A DNA stretch of 64,000 nucleotides. It comes from Plasmopara viticola. Lineage: Eukaryota > Oomycota > Peronosporomycetes > Peronosporales > Peronosporaceae. Numbering within the stretch: position 1 is the stretch's first letter; each line of letters starts with the position of its first letter. The notes beneath the pieces were generated by a model. It ran no database searches and was not told the DNA's origin. It saw only the letters and a program-made list of their open reading frames with translations. The position numbers and the translations under genes are program-made. The stretch is from positions 1-64,000 of the forward strand of contig MBPM02000155.1 in NCBI GenBank assembly GCA_001695595.3, given 5' to 3'. This document shows positions 12,613 to 24,554 of the stretch, piece by piece.

Positions 12613-15600
12613 CTTAGGTACGCTTAGAACGCGTGTCTGCATGTCCAGGAAGCTAGATTGGACGTATCTGAGGCCGTAGAAACAATCGGCGCTTCAAATG
12701 GAGCAGTACTCGCTTAGGTACGCTTAGAACGCGTGTCTGCATGTCCAGAAGCTAGATTGGACGTATCAGGCCGTGGAAGAATCGGCGCTTCAAATGGAGC
12801 AGTACTCGCTTAGGTACGCTTAGAACACGTGTCTGCATGTCCAGGAAGCTAGATTGGACGTATCTAAGGCCGTAGGAAGAATCGGCGCTTCAAATGATAC
12901 TCGCTTAGGTACGCTTAGAAAGCGTGTCTGCATGTCCAGAAAGCTGGATTGGACGTATCCAAGTCCGTGGGAAGAATTGGCGCTTCAAATGGAGCAGACT
13001 CGCTTAGGTACGCTTAGAACGCGTGTCTGCATGTCCAGAAGCTAGATTGGACGTATCTGAGGCCGTAGGAAGAATCGGCGCTTCAAATGGAGCAGTACTC
13101 GCTTAGGTACGCTTAGAAAGCGTGTCTGCATGTCCAGAAGCTAGATTGGACGTATCTGAGGCCGTAGAAGAATCGGCGCTTCAAATGGAGCAGCTCGCTT
13201 AGGTACGCTTAGAAAGCGTGTCTGCATGTCCAGGAAGCTAGATTGGACGTATCTGAAGGCCGTGGAAGAATCGGCGCTTCAAATGGAGCAGTACTCGCTT
13301 AGGTACGCTTAGAAAGCGTGTCTGCATGTCTAGGAAGCTAGATTGGACGTATCTAAGGCCGTAGGAAAGAATCGGCGCTTCAAATGGAGCAGTACTCGCT
13401 TAGGTACGCTTAGAAAGCGTGTCTGCATGTCCAGAAGCTGATTGGACGTATCAGGCCGTGGAAGAATCGGCGCTTCAAATGGAGCAGTACTCGCTTAGGT
13501 ACGCTTAGAAGCACGTGTCTGCATGTCCAGGAAGCTAGATTGGACGTATCTGAGGCCGTAGAAAGAATCGGCGCTTTAAATGGAGCAGTACTCGCTTAGG
13601 TACGCTTAGAACGCGTGTCTGCATGTCCAGAAGCTAGATTGGACGTATCTGAGGCCGTAGGAAGAATCGGCGCTTCAAATGGAGCAGTACTCGCTTAGGT
13701 ACGCTTAGAACGCGTGTCTGCATGTCCAGAGCTAGATTGGACGTATCAGGCCGTAGGAAAATCGGCGCTTCAAATGGAGCAGTACTCGCTTAGGTACGCT
13801 TAGAACGCGTGTCTGCATGTCCAGGAAGCTAGATTGGACGTATCAAGGCCGTGGAAAGAATCGGCGCTTCAAATGGAGCAGTACTCGCTTAGGTACGCTT
13901 AGAAGCGTGTCTGCATGTCTAGGAAGCTAGATTGGACGTATTTGAGGCCGTAGGAAGAATCGGCGCTTCAAATCCAGCAGTACTCGCTTAGGTACGCTTA
14001 GAAAGCGTGTCTGCATGTCCAGAAGCTAGATTGGACGTATCAAGGCCGTGGAAGAATCGGCGCTTCAAATGGAGCAGTACTCGCTTAGGTACGCTTAGAA
14101 CACGTGTCTGCATGTCCAGGAAGCTAGATTGGACGTATCTGAGGCCGTAGGAAGAATCGGCGCTTCAAATGGAGCAGACTCGCTTAGGTACGCTTAGAAC
14201 GCGTGTCTGCATGTCCAGAAGCTAGATTGGACGTATCTGGGCCGTAGGAAGAATCGGCGCTTCAAATGGAGCAGTACTCGCTTAGGTACGCTTAGAAAGC
14301 GTGTCTGCATGTCTAGGAAGCTAGATTGGACGTATCTGAGGCCGTAGAAAGAATCGGCGCTTCAAATGCAGCAGTACTCGCTTAGGTACGCTTAGAAAGC
14401 GTGTCTGCATGTCCAGAAGCTAGATTGGACGTATCTGAAGGCCGTAGGAAGAATCGGCGCTTCAAATGGAGCAGTACTCGCTTAGGTACGCTTAGAACGT
14501 GTCTGCATGTCCAGGAAGCTAGATTGGACGTATCTGAGGCCGTAGGAAGAATCGGCGCTTTAAATGGAGCAGTACTCGCTTAGGTACGCTTAGAACGCGT
14601 GTCTGCATGTCCAGAAGCTAGATTGGACGTATCTGAGGCCGTGGAAAGAATCGGCGCTTCAAATGGAGCAGTACTCGCTTAGGTACGCTTAGAACACGTG
14701 TCTGCATGTCCAGAAGCTAGATTGGACGTATCTGAGGCCGTAGGAAGAATCGGCGCTTCAAATGGAGCAGACTCGCTTAGGTACGCTTGAACACGTGTCT
14801 GCATGTCCAGGAAGCTAGATTGGACGTATCTGGGCCGTAGGAAGAATCGGCGCTTCAAATGGAGCAGTACTCGCTTAGGTACGCTTAGAAAGCGTGTCTG
14901 CATGTCCAGAAGCTAGATTGGACGTATCTGAGGCCGTGGAAGAATCGGCGCTTCAAATGGAGCAGTACTCGCTTAGGTACGCTTAGAAAGCGTGTCTGCA
15001 TGTCCAGGAAGCTAGATTGGACGTATCTGAGGCCGTAGGAAAGAATCGGCGCTTCAAATGGAGCAGACTCGCTTAGGTACGCTTAGAAAGCGTGTCTGCA
15101 TGTCCAGAAAGCTAGATTGGACGTATCAAGGCCGTGGAAGAATCGGCGCTTCAAATGGAGCAGTACTCGCTTAGGTACGCTTAGAAAGCGTGTCTGCATG
15201 TCCAGGAAGCTAGATTGGACGTATCTAAGGCCGTAGGAAGAATCGGCGCTTCAAATGGAGCAGCACTCGCTTAGGTACGCTTAGAAAGCGTGTCTGCATG
15301 TCCAGAAGCTAGATTGGACGTATCAAGGCCGTGGAAGAATCGGCGCTTCAAATGGAGCAGTACTCGCTTAGGTACGCTTAGAAGCGTGTCTGCATGTCCA
15401 GGAAGCTAGATTGGACGTATCTGAGGCCGTAGGAAGAATCGGCGCTTCAAATGGAGCAGTACTCGCTTAGGTACGCTTAGAACACGTGTCTGCATGTCCA
15501 GGAAGCTAGATTGGACGTATCTGAGGCCGTGGAAGAATTGGCGCTTCAAATGGAGCAGTACTCGCTTAGGTACGCTTAGAACGCGTGTCTGCATGTCCAG

Positions 15601-16048
15601 AGCTAGATTGGACGTATCCAAGGCCGTGGAAAGAATTGGCGCTTCAAATGGAGCAGTACTCGCTTAGGTACGCTTAGAAAGCGTGTCTGCATGTCCAGGA
15701 AGCTAGATTGGACGTATCTGAAGGCCGTAGGAAGAATCGGCGCTTCAAATGGAGCACTCGCTTAGGTACGCTTAGAAAGCGTGTCTGCATGTCCAGAAGC
15801 TAGATTGGACGTATCCAGGCCGTGGAAGAATCGGCGCTTCAAATGGAGCAGTACTCGCTTAGGTACGCTTAGAAAGCGTGTCTGCATGTCCAGGAAGCTA
15901 GATTGGACGTATCTGAGGCCGTAGAAAGAATCGGCGCTTCAAATGGAGCAGTACTCGCTTAGGTACGCTTAGAAGCGTGTCTGCATGTCCAGAAGCTAGA
16001 TTGGACGTATCAAGGCCGTGGAAGAATCGGCGCTTCAAATGGAGCAGT

Positions 16049-16174
16049 ACTCGCTTAGGTACGCTTAGAAGCGTGTCTGCATGTCCAGGTACGCTTAGCG
16101 TGTCTGCATGTCCAGATAGCTAGATTGGACGTATCTGAGGCCGTAGGAAGAATCGGCGCTTCAAATGGAGCAGT
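16049..16174 (+). repeat. Fused truncated monomers (126 bp)
   Basis: A unit that starts normally stops at GTCCAGG (16089) and continues as TACGCTTAGCGTG of the next unit. AGG is shared between CCAGG and TTAGG, so the join is consistent with short-homology deletion. The following part carries the GATAG loop variant. Confidence 0.85.
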
Positions 16175-17658
16175 ACTCGCTTAGGTACGCTTAGAACACG
16201 TGTCTGCATGTCCAGGAAGCTAGATTGGACGTATCTGAGGCCGTGGAAGAATCGGCGCTTCAAATGGAGCAGTACTCGCTTAGGTACGCTTAGAACGCGT
16301 GTCTGCATGTCCAGAAGCTAGATTGGACGTATCTGAGGCCGTGGAAAGAATCGGCGCTTCAAATGGAGCAGTACTCGCTTAGGTACGCTTAGAACGCGTG
16401 TCTGCATGTCCAGAAGCTAGATTGGACGTATCTGAGGCCGTAGGAAGAATCGGCGCTTCAAATGGAGCAGTACTCGCTTAGGTACGCTTGAACGCGTGTC
16501 TGCATGTCCAGGAAGCTAGATTGGACGTATCTGAGGCCGTGGAAGAATCGGCGCTTCAAATCCAGCAGTCCTCGCTTAGGTACGCTTAGAACGCGTGTCT
16601 GCATGTCCAGGAAGCTAGATTGGACGTATCTGAGGCCGTAGGAAGAATCGGCGCTTCAAATGGAGCAGTACTCGCTTAGGTACGCTTAGAACGCGTGTCT
16701 GCATGTCCAGGAAGCTAGATTGGACGTATCTAGGCCGTAGGAAAGAATCGGCGCTTCAAATGGAGCAGACTCGCTTAGGTACGCTTAGAAAGCGTGTCTG
16801 CATGTCCAGAAGCTAGATTGGACGTATCTAGGCCGTAGGAAGAATCGGCGCTTCAAATGGAGCAGTACTCGCTTAGGTACGCTTAGAAAGCGTGTCTGCA
16901 TGTCTAGGAAGCTAGATTGGACGTATCTAAGGCCGTAGGAAGAATCGGCGCTTCAAATGGAGCAGCACTCGCTTAGGTACGCTTAGAAAGCGTGTCTGCA
17001 TGTCCAGAAGCTAGATTGGACGTATCTGAGGCCGTAGGAAGAATCGGCGCTTCAAATGGAGCAGTACTCGCTTAGGTACGCTTAGAACGCGTGTCTGCAT
17101 GTCCAGAAGCTAGATTGGACGTATCTGAGGCCGTAGGAAGAATCGGCGCTTCAAATGGAGCAGTACTCGCTTAGGTACGCTTAGAGCACGTGTCTGCATG
17201 TCCAGAAGCTAGATTGGACGTATCTGAGGCCGTAGGAAGAATCGGCGCTTCAAATGGAGCAGTACTCGCTTAGGTACGCTTAGAACGTGTCTGCATGTCC
17301 AGGAAGCTAGATTGGACGTATCTGAGGCCGTAGGAAGAATCGGCGCTTCAAATGGAGCAGTACTCGCTTAGGTACGCTTAGAACGCGTGTCTGCATGTCC
17401 AGAAGCTAGATTGGACGTATCAAGGCCGTGGAAGAATTGGCGCTTTAAATGGAGCAGTACTCGCTTAGGTACGCTTAGAACACGTGTCTGCATGTCCAGG
17501 AAGCTAGATTGGACGTATCTGAGGCCGTAGGAAGAATCGGCGCTTCAAATGGAGCAGTACTCGCTTAGGTACGCTTAGAACGCGTGTCTGCATGTCTAGG
17601 AAGCTAGATTGGACGTATCTGAGGCCGTAGAAAGAATCGGCGCTTCAAATGGAGCAGA

Positions 17659-18667
17659 ACTCGCTTAGGTACGCTTAGAAAGCGTGTCTGCATGTCCAGG
17701 AAGCTAGATTGGACGTATCTAGGCCGTAGGAAGAATCGGCGCTTCAAATGAGCAGACTCGCTTAGGTACGCTTAGAAAGCGTGTCTGCATGTCCAGAAGC
17801 TAGATTGGACGTATCAAGGCCGTGGAAGAATCGGCGCTTCAAATGGAGCAGTACTCGCTTAGGTACGCTTAGAAGCACGTGTCTGCATGTCCAGGAAGCT
17901 AGATTGGACGTATCTGAGGCCGTAGGAAGAATCGGCGCTTCAAATGGAGCAGTACTCGCTTAGGTACGCTTAGAGCACGTGTCTGCATGTCCAGAAGCTA
18001 GATTGGACGTATCTGAGGCCGTAGGAAGAATCGGCGCTTCAAATGGAGCAGTACTCGCTTAGGTACGCTTAGAACACGTGTCTGCATGTCCAGAAGCTAG
18101 ATTGGACGTATCTGAGGCCGTGGAAGAATCGGCGCTTCAAATGGAGCAGTACTCGCTTAGGTACGCTTAGAACGCGTGTCTGCATGTCCAGAAGCTAGAT
18201 TGGACGTATCTGAGGCCGTGGAAGAATCGGCGCTTCAAATGGAGCAGTACTCGCTTAGGTACGCTTAGAACGCGTGTCTGCATGTCTAGAAGCTAGATTG
18301 GACGTATTGAGGCCGTAGGGCGCGTCGGGTACGCTTAGAGAAGGAGCTCGGCCGCTTCAAATGGAGCAGTACTCGCTTAGGTACGCTTAGAACGCGTGTC
18401 TGCATGTCCAGGAAGCTAGATTGGACGTATCTGAGGCCGTAGGAAGAATCGGCGCTTCAAATGGAGCAGACTCGCTTAGGTACGCTTAGAACGCGTGTCT
18501 GCATGTCCAGGAAGCTAGATTGGACGTATCTGAGGCCGTAGGAAGAATCGGCGCTTCAAATGGAGCAGACTCGCTTAGGTACGCTTAGAACACGTGTCTG
18601 CATGTCCAGGAAGCTAGATTGGACGTATCTGAGGCCGTAGGAAGAATCGGCGCTTCAAATGGAGCAG
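17659..18667 (+). repeat. Higher-order repeat copy, 10 monomers (1009 bp)
   Basis: Monomer order is GAAAGC (CTAGGCCG), GAAAGC (CCAGAAG, TCAAGGCCGTGG), GAAGCAC, GAGCAC, GAACAC (GTGGAAG), GAACGC, GAACGC (aberrant 122-bp unit), GAACGC, GAACGC, GAACAC; the next unit at 18668 is again GAAAGC. The first five match the series at 41722 onward and, with one spacer change, at 53938 onward. An identical 60-codon chance ORF at 17781-17963 and 54061-54243 confirms near-identity of that portion over 36 kb. Confidence 0.65.
18249..18370 (+). repeat. Aberrant 122-bp monomer with inserted scrambled segment
   Basis: Between CCGTAGG (ending 18319) and GCTTCAAATGG (from 18354) the usual short segment is replaced by about 34 bases. 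Part of it, GGGTACGCTTAGAG, is satellite-like; the rest (GCGCGTC, AAGGAGCTCGGCC) does not match the unit at that place. GAGCTC is a palindrome not present elsewhere in the unit. The structure suggests replication template switching with filler bases. Confidence 0.8.
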
Positions 18668-20829
18668 ACTCGCTTAGGTACGCTTAGAAAGCGTGTCTGC
18701 ATGTCCAGGAAGCTAGATTGGACGTATCTGAGGCCGTAGGAAGAATCGGCGCTTCAAATGGAGCAGTACTCGCTTAGGTACGCTTAGAACGTGTCTGCAT
18801 GTCCAGAAGCTAGATTGGACGTATCTGAGGCCGTAGGAAGAATCGGCGCTTCAAATGGAGCAGTACTCGCTTAGGTACGCTTAGAAACGTGTCTGCATGT
18901 CCAGGAAGCTAGATTGGACGTATCTAGGCCGTAGAAAGATCGGCGCTTCAAATAGCAGCACTCGCTTAGGTACGCTTAGAAAGCGTGTCTGCATGTCCAG
19001 AAAGCTGGATTGGACGTATCCAGGCCGTGGAAGAATCGGCGCTTCAAATGGAGCAGTACTCGCTTAGGTACGCTTAGAAGCACGTGTCTGCATGTCCAGG
19101 AAGCTAGATTGGACGTATCTGAGGCCGTAGGAAGAATCGGCGCTTCAAATGGAGCAGTACTCGCTTAGGTACGCTTAGAGCACGTGTCTGCATGTCCAGA
19201 AGCTAGATTGGACGTATCTGAGGCCGTAGGAAGAATCGGCGCTTCAAATGGAGCAGTACTCGCTTAGGTACGCTTAGAAGCGTGTCTGCATGTCCAGGAA
19301 GCTAGATTGGACGTATCTGAGGCCGTAGGAAGAATCGGCGCTTCAAATGGAGCAGTACTCGCTTAGGTACGCTTAGAACGCGTGTCTGCATGTCCAGAAG
19401 CTAGATTGGACGTATCAGGCCGTGGAAGAATCGGCGCTTCAAATGGAGCAGTACTCGCTTAGGTACGCTTAGAACGCGTGTCTGCATGTCCAGAAGCTAG
19501 ATTGGACGTATCTGAGGCCGTAGGAAGAATCGGCGCTTCAAATGGAGCAGTACTCGCTTAGGTACGCTTAGAACGCGTGTCTGCATGTCCAGAAGCTAGA
19601 TTGGACGTATCAAGGCCGTGGAAGAATCGGCGCTTCAAATGGAGCAGTACTCGCTTAGGTACGCTTAGAACACGTGTCTGCATGTCCAGGAAGCTAGATT
19701 GGACGTATCTGAGGCCGTGGGAAGAATCGGCGCTTCAAATGGAGCAGAACTCGCTTCGGTACGATTGCAACGCGTGTCTGCATGTCCAGGAGGCTAGATT
19801 GGACGTATCTGAGGCCGTAGGAAGAATCGGCGCTTCAAATGGAGCAGTACTCGCTTAGGTACGCTTAGAACGCGTGTCTGCATGTCCAGAAGCTAGATTG
19901 GACGTATCTGAGGCCGTAGGAAGAATCGGCGCTTCAAATGGAGCAGACTCGCTTAGGTACGCTTAGAACGCGTGTCTGCATGTCCAGGAAGCTAGATTGG
20001 ACGTATCTGAGGCCGTAGGAAGAATCGGCGCTTCAAATGAGCAGACTCGCTTAGGTACGCTTAGAACGCGTGTCTGCATGTCCAGAAAGCTAGATTGGAC
20101 GTATTGAGGCCGTAGAAAATCGGCGCTTCAAATGGAGCAGAACTCGCTTAGGTACGCTTAGAACGCGTGTCTGCATGTCCAGGAAGCTAGATTGGACGTA
20201 TCTAAGGCCGTAGAAGAATCGGCGCTTCAAATAGCAGACTCGCTTAGGTACGCTTAGAAAGCGTGTCTGCATGTCCAGGAAGCTAGATTGGACGTATCAG
20301 GCCGTAGGAAGAATCGGCGCTTCAAATGGAGCAGTACTCGCTTAGGTACGCTTAGAAGCACGTGTCTGCATGTCCAGGAAGCTAGATTGGACGTATCTGA
20401 GGCCGTGGGAAGAATTGGCGCTTCAAATGGAGCAGTACTCGCTTAGGTACGCTTAGAACGTGTCTGCATGTCCAGGAAGCTAGATTGGACGTATCTGAGG
20501 CCGTAGGAAGAATCGGCGCTTCAAATGGAGCAGTACTCGCTTAGGTACGCTTAAACGCGTGTCTGCATGTCCAGAAGCTAGATTGGACGTATCTGAGGCC
20601 GTGGAAAGAATCGGCGCTTCAAATGGAGCAGTACTCGCTTAGGTACGCTTAGAACGCGTGTCTGCATGTCTAGAAGCTAGATTGGACGTATCTGAGGCCG
20701 TAGAAAAATCGGCGCTTCAAATGGAGCAGTACTCGCTTAGGTACGCTTAGAACGCGTGTCTGCATGTCCAGGAAGCTAGATTGGACGTATCTGAGGCCGT
20801 GGAAGAATCGGCGCTTCAAATGGAGCAGT

Positions 20830-20907
20830 ACTCGCTTAGGTACGCTTAGCACGTTAGAAGCGCGTATCTGAGGCCGTAGGAAGAATCGGCGCTTTAAATG
20901 GAGCAGT
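20830..20907 (+). repeat. Scrambled short monomer (78 bp)
   Basis: After TACGCTTAG the sequence reads CACGTTAGAAGCGCGTATCTG (20850-20870), combining pieces of the spacer region with loss of the GTCTGCATGTCC and GCTAGATTGG segments. From ATCTGAGGCC on the unit is normal. Confidence 0.8.
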
Positions 20908-23900
20908 ACTCGCTTAGGTACGCTTAGAGCACGTGTCTGCATGTCCAGAAAGCTAGATTGGACGTATCTGAGGCCGTAGGAAGAATCGGCGCTTCAAATG
21001 GAGCAGACTCGCTTAGGTACGCTTAGAACGCGTGTCTGCATGTCCAGAAGCTAGATTGGACGTATCTGAGGCCGTAGAAAGAATCGGCGCTTCAAATGGA
21101 GCAGACTCGCTTAGGTACGCTTAGAACGCGTGTCTGCATGTCCAGGAAGCTAGATTGGACGTATCTGAGGCCGTAGGAAGAATCGGCGCTTCAAATGGAG
21201 CAGTACTCGCTTAGGTACGCTTAGAACGCGTGTCTGCATGTCCAGGAAGCTAGATTGGACGTATCTAGGCCGTGGAAGAATCGGCGCTTCAAATGGAGCA
21301 GTACTCGCTTAGGTACGCTTAGAAGCGTGTCTGCATGTCCAGAAGCTAGATTGGACGTATCTGAGGCCGTAGGAAGAATCGGCGCTTCAAATGGAGCAGT
21401 ACTCGCTTAGGTACGCTTAGAAACGTGTCTGCATGTCCAGAAGCTAGATTGGACGTATCTGAGGCCGTAGGAAGAATCGGCGCTTCAAATGGAGCAGTAC
21501 TCGCTTAGGTACGCTTAGAACGTGTCTGCATGTCCAGGAAGCTAGATTGGACGTATCTGAGGCCGTAGGAAGAATCGGCGCTTCAAATGGAGCAGAACTC
21601 GCTTAGGTACGCTTAGAAAGCGTGTCTGCATGTCCAGAAGCTAGATTGGACGTATCTGAGGCCGTGGAAGAATCGGCGCTTCAAATGGAGCAGTACTCGC
21701 TTAGGTACGCTTAGAACGCGTGTCTGCATGTCCAGGAAGCTAGATTGGACGTATCTGAGGCCGTAGAAAATCGGCGCTTCAAATGGAGCAGTACTCGCTT
21801 AGGTACGCTTAGAACGCGTGTCTGCATGTCCAGAAGCTAGATTGGACGTATCAAGGCCGTGGAAGAATTGGCGCTTCAAATGGAGCAGTACTCGCTAAGG
21901 TACGCTTGCAACACGTGTCTGCATGTCCAGGAAGCTAGATTGGACGTATCTGAGGCCGTAGGAAGAATCGGCGCTTCAAATGGAGCAGTACTCGCTTAGG
22001 TACGCTTAGAAAGCGTGTCTGCATGTCTAGGAAGCTAGATTGGACGTATCTGAGGCCGTAGGAAGAATCGGCGCTTCAAATGGAGCAGTACTCGCTTAGG
22101 TACGCTTAGAACGTGTCTGCATGTCCAGAAGCTAGATTGGACGTATCTGAGGCCGTAGGAAGAATCGGCGCTTCAAATGGAGCAGTACTCGCTTAGGTAC
22201 GCTTAGAAAGCGTGTCTGCATGTCTAGGAAGCTAGATTAGACGTATCTAAGGCCGTAGGAAAATCGGCGCTTCAAATGGAGCAGTACTCGCTTAGGTACG
22301 CTTAGAACGTGTCTGCATGTCCAGAAGCTAGATTGGACGTATCTGAGGCCGTGGAAGAATCGGCGCTTCAAATGGAGCAGTACTCGCTTAGGTACGCTTA
22401 GAACGCGTGTCTGCATGTCCAGGAAGCTAGATTGGACGTATCTAAGGCCGTGGAAGAATCGGCGCTTCAAATGGAGCAGTACTCGCTTAGGTACGCTTAG
22501 AACACGTGTCTGCATGTCCAGGAAGCTAGATTGGACGTATCTGAGGCCGTGGAAGAATCGGCGCTTCAAATGGAGCAGTACTCGCTTAGGTACGCTTAGA
22601 ACGCGTGTCTGCATGTCCAGAAGCTAGATTGGACGTATCAAGGCCGTGGAAGAATCGGCGCTTCAAATGGAGCAGTACTCGCTTAGGTACGCTTAGAACG
22701 CGTGTCTGCATGTCTAGGAAGCTAGATTGGACGTATCTGAGGCCGTAGGAAGAATCGGCGCTTCAAATGGAGCAGTACTCGCTTAGGTACGCTTAGAACG
22801 CGTGTCTGCATGTCCAGGAAGCTAGATTGGACGTATCCAAGGCCGTGGAAAGAATCGGCGCTTCAAATGGAGCAGTACTCGCTTAGGTACGCTTAGAACA
22901 CGTGTCTGCATGTCCAGGAAGCTAGATTGGACGTATCTGAGGCCGTAGGAAGAATCGGCGCTTCAAATGGAGCAGTACTCGCTTAGGTACGCTTAGAAAG
23001 CGTGTCTGCATGTCCAGGAAGCTAGATTGGACGTATCTGAGGCCGTAGAAGAATCGGCGCTTCAAATGGAGCAGTACTCGCTTAGGTACGCTTAGAAAGC
23101 GTGTCTGCATGTCCAGGAAGCTAGATTGGACGTATCCAAGGCCGTGGGAAGAATCGGCGCTTCAAATGGAGCAGTACTCGCTTAGGTACGCTTAGAAGCG
23201 TGTCTGCATGTCCAGGAAGCTAGATTGGACGTATCTGAGGCCGTAGGAAGAATCGGCGCTTCAAATGGAGCAGTACTCGCTTAGGTACGCTTAGAGCACG
23301 TGTCTGCATGTCCAGGAAGCTAGATTGGACGTATCTGAGGCCGTAGGAAGAATCGGCGCTTCAAATGGAGCAGTACTCGCTTAGGTACGCTTAGAACGCG
23401 TGTCTGCATGTCCAGGAAGCTAGATTGGACGTATCTGAGGCCGTAGGAAGAATCGGCGCTTCAAATGGAGCAGACTCGCTTAGGTACGCTTAGAACGCGT
23501 GTCTGCATGTCCAGAAGCTAGATTGGACGTATCTGAGGCCGTAGGAAGAATCGGCGCTTCAAATGGAGCAGTACTCGCTTAGGTACGCTTAGAACGCGTG
23601 TCTGCATGTCTAGGAAGCTAGATTGGACGTATCTAAGGCCGTAGAAAGACTCGGCGCTTCAAATGCAGCAGTACTCGCTTAGGTACGCTTAGAAAGCGTG
23701 TCTGCATGTCCAGAAGCTAGATTGGACGTATCAAGGCCGTGGGAAGAATCGGCGCTTCAAATGGAGCAGTACTCGCTTAGGTACGCTTAGAAAGCGTGTC
23801 TGCATGTCTAGGAAGCTAGATTGGACGTATCTAAGGCCGTAGAAAGAATCGGCGCTTCAAATGGAGCAGTACTCGCTTAGGTACGCTTAGAAAGCGTGTC

Positions 23901-24463
23901 TGCATGTCCAGAAGCTAGATTGGACGTATCTGAGGCCGTGGAAGAATTGGCGCTTCAAATGGAGCAGTACTCGCTTAGGTACGCTTAGAACACGTGTCTG
24001 CATGTCCAGGAAGCTAGATTGGACGTATCTGAGGCCGTAGGAAGAATCGGCGCTTCAAATGGAGCAGTACTCGCTTAGGTACGCTTAGAAAGCGTGTCTG
24101 CATGTCCAGGAAGCTAGATTGGACGTATCTGAGGCCGTAGGAAGAATCGGCGCTTCAAATGGAGCAGTACTCGCTTAGGTACGCTTAGAGCACGTGTCTG
24201 CATGTCCAGAAGCTAGATTGGACGTATCTGAGGCCGTGGAAGAATCGGCGCTTCAAATGCAGCAGTACTCGCTTAGGTACGCTTAGAACGCGTGTCTGCA
24301 TGTCTAGGAAGCTAGATTGGACGTATCTGAGGCCGTAGAAAGAATCGGCGCTTCAAATGGAGCAGACTCGCTTAGGTACGCTTAGAAAGCGTGTCTGCAT
24401 GTCCAGGAAGCTAGATTGGACGTATCAAGGCCGTGGAAGAATCGGCGCTTCAAATGGAGCAGT

Positions 24464-24554
24464 ACTCGCTTAGGTACGCTTAGAAGCGTGTCTGCATGTC
24501 CAGGGGGGACGTATCTGAGGCCGTAGGAAGAATCGGCGCTTCAAATGGAGCAGT
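24464..24554 (+). repeat. Monomer lacking GCTAGATT core, with G6 run
   Basis: CCA is followed by six G (24503-24508) and then ACGTATCTG. The AAGCTAGATT segment is missing. A simple deletion between the two GG pairs would leave four G, so two extra G must also be explained. I noticed no other run of six G in the window. Confidence 0.8.
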
